Shown piece after piece: positions 33,975 to 44,960 of a DNA stretch of 64,000 nt. Every line of letters starts with the position of its first letter. Position 1 is the first letter of the stretch. The notes beneath the pieces are model-generated. The model searched no databases. It saw only the letters and a program-made list of their open reading frames with translations, and was not told the DNA's origin. This DNA comes from Adiantum capillus-veneris (taxonomy: Eukaryota; Streptophyta; Polypodiopsida; Polypodiales; Pteridaceae): NCBI GenBank assembly GCA_014529385.2, contig CM043963.1, positions 70,214,912-70,278,911 on the forward strand. Reading direction: 5' to 3'. The position numbers were made by a program, and so were the translations under genes.

Positions 33975-35517
33975 TGACGGGAGCAAAGCGAACCCCGAAC
34001 CCCAACGGCCTCTAAAACACCGGGGACCGAATGGCGCGCCTCGAGCCTATCATGGTAAAGCAAACTGGGGGCACCACCTAGCTTAAGCGACTAGGACGCA
34101 AACAACACACCACCATAACAAAGTTTTCATCCAAGAGAGATGGATGCTTGGGAGTAATGATGAAGAGGAAAGGGAATGAGATCAAGTGAGAGAGAGAGAG
34201 AGAGGGGGGGAGGGGGTGTAGCGGCTTAGTACTTAGGCACCACAAAAGGATGGCAAATCCGCACACCCTTCACACATACACAAGCTCACTCCAAACACAA
34301 GACTAGGTGGTGATTCCGCACAACTCACATGGGCAAAACGTTGCAAGAAAACATACTCACAAAACCTCAAGCTTTATTTAGAGAATAAGGCGATGAAATG
34401 GGGAGCATAGGGTAGGGGAATGAGAAGGGAGAGCGTGGTAGAGCACATGGCGGATAGGTGGGAGTTGATGGCGAAGACTCACACGAGGGTTATGGCCATC
34501 ATCCTTCATTTAGTTTCCCTTCATCTTCCATAGCCCAAGGGTGTAGACGTCATGCTCAAGACGAGCATGGTGATTGCGGTGATGGTGATGGTGTGGGTGT
34601 GTGTGTGTGTGCACTAGGCACACACAGTGCATAGTGTGTTCTTTGGTGGTGTTGTGTGTGTCTTTAGTGTGATGGTGACCCCTCTTTATATAGGGGAGGA
34701 GGGGGGAGAAATTCTAGAATTTAGAAATGAAGAAATCATTATCTACATAGGCCATGTGGCTGTGGGCCCCACTTGTCTGGCTGTGTGTATATGTGCCAGA
34801 ACAGCAATCTCATGAGAGAGAGACTAAGAGAGAGAGATGGGTTGATGAAAAAAAGTGAGAGGTGACATGGAGAATAAAGTAATTACAAGAGGGGAGTGTG
34901 TTCAGAGGTGAATCTGTGTGCAGATGTGTGTGAACACAAGAAAAATCAGGTAACCAACGGGTGGGGATGGGTCTGTGGGCACCTTTTTCAGTGAAACTGA
35001 GTGTGTGTGAGTGTGGGGGAGGTTATTTAGCTACAAGACAAGAGACATGGCGCCCTTTAGAGAGAAAGGGGGGTATTTGGGTCATGGGATATGATAGGAG
35101 AGAGAAAGACGGGGTGGGGTATACTATTTTGGAAGATAGGGTAAGTTGCATGTGAGTTAGGGTGCATTATTGGTGAGTTATAATTCATTATTGGTGAGAG
35201 GTGGGGTAGCTTGAGGGGAGAGAGAAAGGAGAAAGGACAAGGGGAAGAGAGAGGGGGTTGACCTTTTGAGTGGAGGAGAGGAAAAGGAACACCTGGCGGG
35301 GCAACAGTGAAGAAAAAGGAGGCAAGGTGGGGATGGGCTACCCCGCAGGCATGAGGTGGCCTATTTTACCTTTCTTATATATTTACATAATCATACTTTA
35401 TTTTTTTCTTACTTTTTTCCAATGCCTTTTATCACTCCCTCCCTAAGAGGGGGTTTTCATGGGGTGGGGACGAGAGAAGAGGGGTATGGGAGCTTGGCTT
35501 GTGAAAAGCCCCCATCA
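33975..35517 (-). repeat. 3' LTR of element E
   Basis: 1543 bp. The plus strand reads TGACGGGAGC at the left and CCCCCATCA at the right. Similar over its length to 41631-43206; differences are scattered substitutions and microsatellite length (GA run 34190-34203 versus a longer one in the partner). Confidence 0.9.
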
Positions 35518-35535
35518 TTAGCCCTCCCCTTTTGG
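35518..35535 (-). other. Polypurine tract of element E
   Basis: The minus strand reads CCAAAAGGGGAGGGCTAA just before the TGATGGGGGC of the 3' LTR. Confidence 0.75.
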
Positions 35536-35545
35536 CTAGAGGCAT

Positions 35546-37443
35546 TTATATCTCTAGCTCATCTGTTTGATCATTATCGTCGGAGGTGGCGGCTGATGGT
35601 GTGTCCTCATCCGGAATGTCAATTGGTGGAGCCTGGTCAAATCGAAGAAAATAAGGTTTAAGTCGCCAACCATTTACCCTGGTTTTATGAAGTTTTCCAT
35701 CAGCCTCCATAAGCCGGTAGCTTCCATTGGCATACATTTAAAATGATGAAAGGGCCTTCCGATCGGAGCAGGAGTTTCTTATCCTTGTGCGTGTCGAAGC
35801 GATTGTCGTAGCGGAGCACCAACATTCCTTTCTTCAATTCTTTTTTCCGGAGATGCTCGTTAAAGCTACAAGCCGTCTATGCTCTGCTTGTGTTGCATAA
35901 TAATTTATTGCTTCTTCTCTGTCCAGCTGTAGTCTTTCCAAGTTGATGATGTGATCTCTCAAATGCATGTTGGGTTGTTGAAGTTGGCTTGCCATTACTC
36001 TGAGACTTTGTAGTTGCACTTCAATGGGCAAGATTGCTTCCTTACCAAATACTAGATGATACGGTGTGAATCCAAAGGATGTACGAAATGAAGTTCTGTA
36101 GGCCCATAAAGCTGGTAGTAGAGATATTATCCCAGTCTTCGGGATGATTGTTTACCTGCTTGGTAATAATTTTAGAAACCATTCCATTTACCTTTTCAAC
36201 TAGGCCATTACATTGAGGGTAATATGGTGAAGAGTGCCTCCTTGTAATGCCCAGTTTCTGCATTAATTCTCCTACCAAGTCTTCGCTAAAACCTGGCCCT
36301 CTATCAGACATGATCTCTAAAGGTGTGCCAAACCTACAGCATATGTGCTCGTAGATAAATTTAGCTACCTCTACCGCTGTGATTCTAGTGGTGGCTGTAG
36401 CCTCTACCCATCTAGTCATGTAGTCGACCCCTATGATAATGTAGAATTTTCCTGAGTTGGCCCTAGGTAATGGCCCAATGGCATCGATACCCCATTTTTC
36501 AAATGGGCCATATGAGAGAATAGGTGTTTGTGGTTCAGGCATAAGTGACCTAGTGCCGGCCTTTTGACACAACTTACACGTTTTGCACCAATGGTGTACA
36601 TCACGGTTGAGGCTAGGCCATATGAAGCCTGCCTGCAAGATTTTCCTACTTGTTATGTCTAGGGCAAAGTGACCACCACAAACCCCGTCGTGACAGCTAG
36701 CAATTACTCCCGTGATTTCGTGAGAGAGAGGGACCTTCCTGAGTATTTGGTCCTTACCCTTACAGTACAAACCGTCATTGATGAGTCGATACCTTGTGGC
36801 CTTCCGCGTCAGCCATTGCTTCTGTCCCTTTGTTAAATCTGATGGGCATTCCCCTGTTTCTAAAAAATGCATGATGTCAGGCAAGGCATCACTGCCTTGA
36901 AATAGAGGGAGCTTTAGTTTTATTGCTCCAACCACCACTTCCTGTAGTCTTTCACTTGCTAGGGCATCTGCTTCTTGGTTTTGAGCCCTTGGGATATGGT
37001 GTATTTGAACTTCTTCAAACTTACCCAACAAGGTTTTTACACCACTTAAGTGAGTCCTTAAACTAGGATTCTTGCATGTCCATGCTCCATTTACTTGCCT
37101 TACCAGAAGTAGAGCATCCCCAAATACATTAAGGCGTTGTACACCTTGTGAGACGCACACTTGTAGACCCTTGGTTAGTGCTGCATACTCAGCTTCATTG
37201 TTAGAATGTGAATCTAACAATTGGCCCAACGAAAATACCTTTGTCATCAAAGACCACTATGCCTGCAGCTGCTTTGTCGGACGCTCGCTTGTAGGCTCCA
37301 TCAAAGTAGAGAGAGTGTGCTCCTTCTACCATCGGTGGTACTGGAGGTAATCGGACTTCTCCTTCCTTAGATTGCTTCTCCTTCCTTTCAAAGACTTGGT
37401 AGGTCATGAGTCCCCCCAAACTTGCCCTTGTCGTGCTTTCTAC
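35546..37443 (-). pseudogene. Element E, second RNase H and integrase
   Basis: 37419-37201 starts the second RNase H with SLYFDGAYKRASDKAAAG; a shift near 37230 leads into 37250-36042 (402 aa), which holds NNEAEYAALTKGL, DALLLVRQVNG and NQEADALAS, the acidic residues of an RNase H fold. The same frame continues with the integrase zinc domain (HDGVCGGHFA and CKTCKLCQKAG), the core with WGIDAIGPLP, then MSDRGPGF and PYYPQCNGLVEKVNG with its Glu. A shift near 36050 leads to 36031-35834 (LRDHIINLERLQLDREEAI) and 35737-35546 (GWRLKPYF), the integrase tail. The catalytic triad Asp, Asp, Glu is present. The frame ends 11 bases before the polypurine tract. Confidence 0.85.
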
Positions 37444-39036
37444 CTATACCGTGTAGTCAAACTCTCGCAGACGAACTAGCCATTTAGTAATTATAGCATA
37501 CACATCCATGTGTTGTACAACATAGGGAAATATTTCATCCGTGGTTAGAATCACAAATTGCTTAGGCAGCAAATATGACCTAAACTTTGTAGTTGCAAAT
37601 CTAAGAGCTAGGACTAAGTGTTCCACATGGGTGAAACCTTTCTCTCCTGCTGTCATCATTCGACTAGAGAAGTAGATTGGCCTCATGAAAGATGTCGTCG
37701 TATCCTTTTGGAGTAGCACAGCCCCCAATGAGTCATCACCAACACTTGAGGTGACATAGAATTTTTCATCCCACTTAGGTGGTGAGATAGTTGGCAGAGT
37801 GGCTAAAACCTCCTTTACCTTGTTGTAGTGATGTTCGTTTTCCTCGTCCCAAGTGAAAGTTGATCTTTGAGTGAGTTGTTGCAGTGGTAGAACAAGTTGT
37901 GATAGTAGATGTATGAATCTACTTAAGTACCTCACCTTCTGTAGAAAAGAGACCAGTTGACGTGCGGTCGTTGGTGAAGGTAGGGCTATGAGTGCAGACA
38001 CCTTACTTGGGTCGGCGTTGATACCTTTTGCTGAAATTTCATGGCCTAGTAGAATGACTTTACTCTCCCCAATGTGGCATTTATCCACATTTAACTGCCC
38101 ACCTAGGCTCTGCAACCTGGCCAAACCTTCAGTTACCTTTTCTAAATGTGAAATACGGGAGCTATATATACAAAAATCATCAATGAACACTCTTATGGAT
38201 GTTCCAAAGAACGGTTGAAAAACATATGTGACATATCTTTGGAATGTGGCAGGTGCATTTGTGAGACCAAATGGCATAACCCTGTATGCAAAACAACCCC
38301 ATGGCGTGATAAAAGTGGTTTTTAGCTAATCTTCCAAGGCTATGCATATTTGAAAGTATCCAGAATAACCATCACAGACGGTATAGCATTCAAAACCCGC
38401 TACTTCATTCAGAATGTCATTCAAGAAAGGGAGAGGAAAGTGGTCTCTCTTTGTAGCTGCATTTAGTGGTTTGTAGTCAACACAAACCCTCCACTTACCA
38501 TTCTTTTTAGGCGTCACTACTACGGGTGACACCCATTCTGAGTTTTCTACAGGATAGATGAATCCCGCCTCCAGCAGTTTCCTTACCTCGGCCAAGAGTG
38601 CCTTTTCTTGTATGACCCCCAGTCGTCGTAGCTTTTGCACAACTGGTTTTACCCCTTCCTTCAGCTTAATATGATGTTCCACCACTGTAATGCCTGTGAT
38701 TCTTTCATAGTTGTCAATGAACAGGTTAGGAAATCCCATCAACATTTGCAAAAAACCATCTTTCTCCTCAAGTGTTAATTCCGTAGACAACATACCCTTC
38801 AACCTACTTCCTCCTAGGCCAGGTGATTTTCTCTCCTCTTCATTGGGTTGCCCTTTTGGTGATGGATCACCAGTTGTGCTTACCCTTTGTGGATCCTTCA
38901 TAATGATACCCATCACATCAATGGAACTGTCACTTTCGTCGGCGGATGTGGTCTCCTCCTCAGAACTGGAAGATTCGCTAGTGGTTTCATTTGCTGATGT
39001 TTCCAGATTCATTTGCTTCTGCTTGCCAATCCTCAT
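37444..39036 (-). pseudogene. Element E, reverse transcriptase and first RNase H
   Basis: One frame with two in-frame stops. 39036-38326 opens with a Ser/Glu-rich linker, then LLEAGFIYPVENSEWVSPVV, TPKKNGKWRVCVDY and YSGYFQICIALED, where TAG (38328-38326) interrupts. 38277-37444 resumes with MPFGLTNAPATFQ, the catalytic FIDDFCIYSS, LGHEISAKGI and the connection, then the first RNase H with WDEKFYVTSSVGDDSLGAVL and YFSSRMMTAGEKGFT. A TAG (37446-37444) closes it before the second RNase H. A one-base shift near 39060, in an AAAGGGG run, separates it from the protease frame. Confidence 0.85.
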
Positions 39037-40789
39037 GTCGTATTGTCTCCCCTTTCTTACCGGTCATGCGTAGAAGGCCAGTACCCCAGTCCTGTTTTGC
39101 CTTCATGGCTATCAACCATGGCCTTCCCAAAATTAGTGGATAGCCCTCCCCCTTAGTAGGCATTACAAAAACATCTACCTCTACCTCAGTGTTGAAAGCT
39201 TTTATTTTCACGGCACTTACCACACCCACACACTTTACTTTTGCGTTGTTTGCCATCTTTGCCTTGCATGGAGAAGGCCTGTCAACCTCGAGCCCTAATC
39301 GAAGCATCATAGCTTCGCTCATTACACAGATTTGTGCACCTCCATCAATGTAGGTGTTTCCAACCCTCTTTCCTTTTATGTTTACGTCGACAATTGGAAG
39401 GATGTCATCCATGTTGCATCCCGAAATTGCTCCGGCTACCTTTGTTTTGGAGCGTCTTGTACTTACCATTTTAGACCATTGTCGCCTTACTTTAGGTACA
39501 AGATGTAGTAGCTGTGGCCATGTAATCTTCGGTCCTTGCTCTGCCACATCCAATGTTAGATCATAGGGCTTAGAACTTTCCCCTAGCTGGAAGTCGGTGA
39601 TGCCCAATTTCCGTCGTGGCCTGGATGGCCTCTTGCTAGTTTCTCCTCTCATGCTTCTCTCATCATCTGATTGTGTAGCCTTCTCCCTCCTAGCTCTTTT
39701 CACAGTCATGGCTTCAAGTGGTTCTAAAAAGGTTACCTTCTCCTTACCCTTGTCCCTCTCCTTTTCTCTGGGTGGATCCACTACTACGGCTTTTCCTTTC
39801 TCTTCTAGCCTTATGATGTTTACAGGGCGATCAGGTGGTGGGGCTGGTGGAAGAGGTGGGATGGATGCTTGTAGTGGTGTTTGGGGTGGACGTAGAATTT
39901 GTGTTGGTGGGGGTGGTGCTCAGGGTGGGGGTGTTCTTTCTCTAGGGGGTGACAATTGGTTCCTCCTACCTCCTCTATTATAGTTTTGTCGTGGTTTGGG
40001 ACAGTAGTACATACCGTGGCCGTCTTCTCCGCAGTTGTAGCAATGATACTCCCTGTTTTGTCGTCGTGCTCTTCCAGGGTCTTGATCTCTTTCTTGACTC
40101 CTCCCTTGTTGTATTAAGTGGACAGACAAATTCTGCAATTGGTCAGTAATATGGGCCAACATATCTTGTTGGTCATCTCTTACCCCAAGAACCGGTGGTG
40201 GTGGTGGAATGGTGGTTGTCATAGTTGCTGGTCGACGTGATGTTGTTGTTTCTGTTGACTCGATTTCTTTGGCTTTCATTCGCAGCTTCTTGTCCTTAAG
40301 GCGAGCAATCTCAACGGCTAACTCGTACGTAGCCGGGAATCTAGCTTTCACCTTCTCCTTGAGAAGCGGCCATAAGCCATGCGTGAACCGATCTTTTTTT
40401 AGGAAATCGGGTGCAGCTTCCCCCCTTGCCAGTGACTCAACCCACCGTTCCCACAAATCCACAAATTTGGACTCATAGGTGGCATATTCTAAAAGACCCT
40501 CCTGCTTCAAGTCCCTCAACTTGTCCCACAACTTTTTTGAAGTGGTACCTCCCCCAAAGCGCCTCTTAAAAGTGGTTTTTAAGGGTTCCCAGTCATCCTT
40601 GGTTGCTTGTGGAAGTGCATTGTTTCATGATCTAGCTTCTAGCTTCATGAGATGCTTAAAGATTCTAACCGGGGATTCATCCGTATCTTTGTTGCTCACT
40701 ACACATGCTACTTCAAAGTCATCTAGGAAGTTTGTTACCAAATCCTCCCCCTTCTTTCCTTTAAATGTTGGAAATGCTACACTTGCCAT
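38987..40789 (-). pseudogene. Element E, Gag and protease
   Basis: A single frame from an ATG at 40789 with two in-frame TGA codons (40627-40625 and 39922-39920). Gag starts MASVAFPTFKGKKGEDLV, has LWDKLRDLKQEG and YESKFVDLWERWVESLA, and ends with a C-x2-C-x4-H-x4-C zinc knuckle (CYNCGEDGHGMYYC) near 40040-40000. A Pro-rich linker leads to the protease: NTYIDGGAQICVMS near 39350, where the usual D-T/S-G is D-G-G as in many plant gypsy elements, and YPLILGRPWL near 39130. The frame ends at 38987. The ATG was chosen because the typical Gag N-terminus begins there; ten codons upstream are also open. Confidence 0.85.
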
Positions 40790-40872
40790 GATTACTGAGA
40801 GAGAGCTAGAAAGACACACTGCTTAACTTGCAAAAGTTTTTTTCTTCTTTACAAGGAGGCGTGTATACCCTC

Positions 40873-41557
40873 TTATACTAGGACATAGATTAAAACTTCA
40901 AACGGTACATTGCCTTGTACCAAAGGTAGGACAAATGGTTGATCTGATGCCAGAACCTCAAAAAATCGCTCCCCACTCAGCATGGTGTCAATGACGTGCT
41001 GGTAGTGAGCCTTCAAATCCAGTATTACCTTGATTGAGCGTACATGTGTTGGTATGTGTGATCTGTCTTGAGGTAGGTTGTACTGATTCATGTGAAGCTT
41101 AGAGGTGCTTAGTCATTGTCCAAGCTTGTGGGAGAGGGTGGTGTTCTTTCCTGAAACAAACTCAGTAGATCCCTAGTTTCTCTAGTGAGAGTGTGAGCCG
41201 ATGATTCCGTTATCTGTGCTGCAGCATCAGGTGCGACTTGAAAACTGACTGTGATAATTACTTCGGTGACTTGAGTTACCCGATTCTCAAAGTAGAATAG
41301 TGTTGATTCTCTATTGTGCAGATCTCCTTCCATTTTGTTGTTGTTGATTGGTTGTAGGTTGCGGACATGGTTTCGACCTTCTCCTTCTTCTTCTTGGCAC
41401 TTGGCCTATGTATATCCACTGGGTTTGGCGTGTTGGTTGACTCTCCCGTTACGCCTGGCACTCGAGCTTCGATGGAGATGCGGAGTTCGTCTAGTTGTGC
41501 TTGGAGCTCTTCTTCTTCTGTCGTCCAATTAGCAAATCCTGCTAGCCATTCATCCAT
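40873..41557 (-). pseudogene. Element E, extra frame between primer site and Gag
   Basis: Three minus-strand pieces: 41557-41276 (starts MDEWLAGFANWTTEEEELQ, then a helix, then a Lys-rich AKKKKEKVE stretch), 41333-41109 (FYFENRVTQVTEVIITVS and SLFQERTPPSP) and 41091-40873 (HVRSIKVILDLKAHYQHVID, then SGERFFEVLAS). Shifts separate them, but they read as one small protein of about 220 aa upstream of Gag. Ogre-type elements are known for an extra ORF1 in this place, whose function is not settled. I see no domain. It begins about 50 bases after the primer site. Confidence 0.55.
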
Positions 41558-41608
41558 TCACAATAGTTTAAGGGTTTCAGTCTTGTAAACTGAAGGGTTT
41601 CATGAAAA

Positions 41609-41630
41609 GATCCTCACCGGGGGCACCAAA
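41609..41630 (-). other. Primer-binding site of element E
   Basis: The minus strand reads TTTGGTGCCCCCGGTGAGGA just after the LTR. TGGTGCC is a valid primer-site start, but I could not match the full stretch to a tRNA from memory. Confidence 0.6.
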
Positions 41631-43206
41631 TGACGGGAGCAACGCGAACCCCGAACCCCGACGGCCTCTAAAACACCGGGGACCGAATGGCACGCCTCGA
41701 GCCTATCATGGTAAAGCAAACAGGGGGCACCACCCAGCTTCAGCGGCTAGGACGCAAACAACACACCACCATAACAAAGTTTTCATCCAAGAGAGATGGA
41801 TGCTTGGGAGTAATGATAAAGAGGAAAGGGAATGAGATCAAGTGAGAGAGAGAGAGAGAGAGAGAGAGAGTGAGTGAGAGTGAGGGAGGGGGTGTAGCGG
41901 CTTAGTACTTAGGCACCACAAAAGGATGGCGAATCCGCACACCCTTCACACAGACACAAGCTCACTCCAAACACAAGACTAGGTGGCGATTCCGCACACC
42001 TCACATGGGCAAAACATTGCAAGAAAACATACTCACAAAACCTCAAGCTTTATTTAGAGAATAAGGCGATGAAATGGGGAGCATAGGGTAGGGGAATGAG
42101 AAGGGAGAGCGTGGTAGACCACATGGCGGATAGGTGGGAGTTGATGGCGAAGACTCGCACGAGGGTTATTTCCATCATCCTTCAATTAGTTTCCCTTCAT
42201 CTTCCATAGCCCAAGGGTGTAGAGGTCATGCTCAAGACGAGCATGGTGATTGCGGTGATGGTGATGGTGTGGGTGTGTGTGTGTGCACTAGGCACACACA
42301 GTGCATAGTGTGTTCTTTGGTGATGTTGTGTGTGTCTTTAGTGTGATGGTGACCCCTCTTTATATAGGGGAGGAGGGGGGAGAAATTCTAGAATTTAGAA
42401 ATGAAGAAATCATTATCTACATAGGCCATGTGACTGTGGGGCCCACTTGTCTGGCTGTGTGTATATGTGCCAGAACAGCAGTCTCATGAGAGAGAGACTA
42501 AGAGAGAGAGATGGGTTGATGAAAAAAAGTGAGAGGTGACATGGAGAATAAAGTAATTACAAGAGGGGAGAGAGGGGAGTGTGTTCAGAGGTGAATCTGT
42601 GTGCAGATGTGTGTGAACACAAGAAAAATCAGGTAACCACCGGGTGGGGATGGGTCTGTGGGCACCTTTTTCAGTGAAACTGAGTGTGTGTGAGTATGGG
42701 GGAGGTTATTTAGCTACAAGACAAGAGACATGGCGCCCTTTAGAGAGAGAGAGAGAGGGGGGTATTTTGGGTCATGGGATATGATAGGAGAGAGAAAGAG
42801 GGGGTGGGGTATACTATTTTGGAAGATAGGGTAAGTTGCATGTGAGTTAGGGTGCATTATTGGTGAGTTATAATGCATTATTGGTGAGAGGTGGGGTAGC
42901 TTGAGGGGAGAGAGAAAGGAGAAAGGACAAGGGGAAGAGAGAGGGGGTTGACCTTTTGAGTGGAGGAGAGGAAAAGGGACACCCGGCGGGGCAACAGTGA
43001 AGAAAAAGGAGGCAAGGTGGGGATGGGCTACCCCGCAGGCATGAGGTGGCCTATTTTACCTTTCTTATATATTTACATAATCATACTTTATTTTTTTCTT
43101 ACTTTTTCCAATGCCTTTTATCACTCCCTCCCTAAGAGGGGGTTTTCATGGGGTGGGGACAAGAGAAGAGGGGTATGGGAGCTTGGCTTGTGAAAAGCCC
43201 CCATCA
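41631..43206 (-). repeat. 5' LTR of element E
   Basis: 1576 bp. The minus strand starts TGATGGGGGC and ends CTCCCGTCA. Contains a TATA box (plus 42358-42366) and a long GA run (41846-41871). Followed by the primer site on the minus strand. Confidence 0.9.
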
Positions 43207-43956
43207 GTGCCAAGGAGAGAGTTAGCATACATATACAAGGAAATTCAACCATGGCACAACATAATCAAGAGAATGTAGTTGATATTGACAACATAGATCT
43301 AGCTCATGTGTAACATTTGATGATGGTCGCAGAGTTGTCCACTATATTGATGGCAAGCTACAAGAAGCAATCGGAAACCCTACTTAGCGAAGGTTCAAAT
43401 TCAAATGCAAGCCCTTCAAGTTTCCCCAAGTACCCAAGAAGAAAGAGTTTTTTCAAGGCCTCCTAGTGAAACCTCCAAAAGAGGAATCTCTTTGGGTAGT
43501 GAAGAGAAGATATCAAAAGGACCTGAAAATTGTTCGAGAAGAAGAAGTGTGTCTTGAAATTTCAAGAGAGACGTGTGAAAGTGACACCCTTTCTACCTCT
43601 GAGAGTGATGTTGTCCCAAGTAAATGGTAGATACATCGGTCACCTAGTCCTCTCAAAAAGAAGAGGAAATCATCAAGCACTCCCTCCCATGAAAATCCAA
43701 AGAAGGGAGAAAGGAATCCAAGCACAAGGATGCAAAGAAAGTGGTCTCCATCCTCACCTTCTTTTTCCTCTTCCTCTTGGTTGTAACCATCTTTTGACAT
43801 GGAGAGCAGTGACTCGCCACCCAAGAGAGAAAAGAGAAGGGATAAACGGAGGAGTTTTACACGATGGAAGAGGTCACGTAAGTTGAAAAGTTTCAAAGAG
43901 AGGGGAAAGAACATCACTTTCCTTACCTTCCGAGAAATTGATAAAGTGTTGGCTTG
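43207..43956 (+). pseudogene. Repeat C, copy 2, right part: gypsy Gag N-terminus
   Basis: Starts with GTGC, the right target duplication of E. An ATG at 43251 opens MAQHNQENVVDIDNIDL and is stopped after about 20 codons. Broken pieces continue: SNSNASPSSFPKYPRRKS, a Ser/Lys-rich region, then 43799-43956 with SDSPPKREKRRDKRRSF and ITFLTFREIDKVLA. The last motif resembles the start of the conserved Gag block of some plant gypsy elements. The frame is cut at about 43957 by another insertion. A basic, Ser-rich N-terminus before the Gag core is all that remains. Confidence 0.55.
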
Positions 43957-44371
43957 TTGCTGGGGCTTATGGGAACTCAAAAAGACTACATAGAGTTAGG
44001 TCATTGTTATACAAATCTAGTCGTTGTTATACATGTCACCATTGCTAGCAAAAATATAATTTTTGAAACTTAAATATACATCAATTGGACATCTTAGTTC
44101 ACAAAGATGGACGATGCGGCTTCTTTCCATTTTGGATCATTGTTTGAAAAAATCTAGCAGATGTCAAGAAGGCCATAATTTGTTTGAGGAAAACTTCAGC
44201 CTCTTCTGAGCTTGTGTCTGCTCAAGACCAGGTGGTGATGAAATCTTGCTAGCTGGATGAGGGAAAGGGTTGAATTGTATTGACAACGCATTGTTTGTAG
44301 ATGATAGGTACTTACCAAACCAAGAGTTGCCATGTTCGTCCACCAAGAAGAGCGCTAATAAGTGAGAGAAA
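43957..44371. other. Fragment of an LTR-like repeat
   Basis: Begins TGTTGCTGGGGCTTATGGGA and continues with about 30 bases shared with 59433-59470 (TGTTGTTGGGGCTTATGGGA). The TGTTG start and its position cutting the Gag frame suggest an LTR end. No coding is recognised; the 60-codon minus frame 44346-44164 has no known family. Confidence 0.4.
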
Positions 44372-44598
44372 TGTTACCATATACATGTGGTAGTGATGTG
44401 TGTGAACACACTAGGACCACCGGGGCATTTTTTCCCTCTTTAGGAGGTTTTTTCCCCCGAGCATTGTATATACGCCCATCACTCTAGGGCTATCTATCTT
44501 TCCATTGCACACTAAGTAACACACTCTCTATTGTGTGCCTTGAGCTTCCTTCATCTTCTCCACGCTGTGTGTGTTTCTTTGCAACCCTAATTCCAACA
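44372..44598 (+). repeat. 5' LTR of element F
   Basis: 227 bp, TGTTACCATATAC at the start and CCTAATTCCAACA at the end. Contains GTATATACG, the likely core promoter. ATTGGTATCAGAGC follows at 44599-44612. Confidence 0.92.
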
Positions 44599-44612
44599 AT
44601 TGGTATCAGAGC
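44599..44612 (+). other. Primer-binding site of element F
   Basis: ATTGGTATCAGAGC, complementary to the 3' end of initiator tRNA-Met, directly after the LTR. Confidence 0.88.
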
Positions 44613-44960
44613 AGGTCACGTCCTCCTGGGCTTAGTCGCCAGCTGCTCCAGCACACGCCTGCTCACTTTCTCCGATTGCAGTGAGCTTTGGCAAGCGTTC
44701 ATAGGTCGACAAAAATTTGGGGTAAGCTCAAAGAGCTTGGTCTGCTCAGAATTTTGATTTGGGCTCATTTCAACCTCCGTTTCCACTACAGGCAGTATTG
44801 CACAGGCAATTTCGTCATTTTGTGCAGAATTTCTGTCAGTGCTGTTTTCTGCATAACAGGTGCCTTATAGTCTTCTACGGTTTGTGCTATATAGCACAGG
44901 TTGTTCTCGCTCCGTTTCTCCTATTTTCGAACAGTTTTCACATCAGGTGCAGCATTTACC

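Larger units (their letters stand above)
33975..43206 (-). mobile_element. Element E: full-length Tat/Ogre-like Ty3/gypsy retrotransposon
   Basis: 9232 bp. LTRs at 33975-35517 and 41631-43206 flank a minus-strand upstream ORF, Gag, protease, reverse transcriptase, RNase H, a second RNase H and integrase. A 4-bp duplication GTGC flanks the element (33971-33974, 43207-43210), and repeat C copy 1 shows the empty site. The presence of a second RNase H before integrase and of a frame before Gag places it in the plant Tat/Ogre group. Coding is broken by four in-frame stops and several shifts, so it is non-autonomous now, though its LTR promoters look complete. Confidence 0.9.

Noticed and set aside
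39597-40826. Several plus-strand frames of 66-128 codons
   Set aside because: Shadows of the minus-strand Gag-protease coding region of element E.
42134-43193. Repeated frames shared by the three family E LTRs (for example VMVTPLYIGEEGG)
   Set aside because: Conserved only because the LTRs are copies of each other; they span the TATA box and lack codon-like variation.
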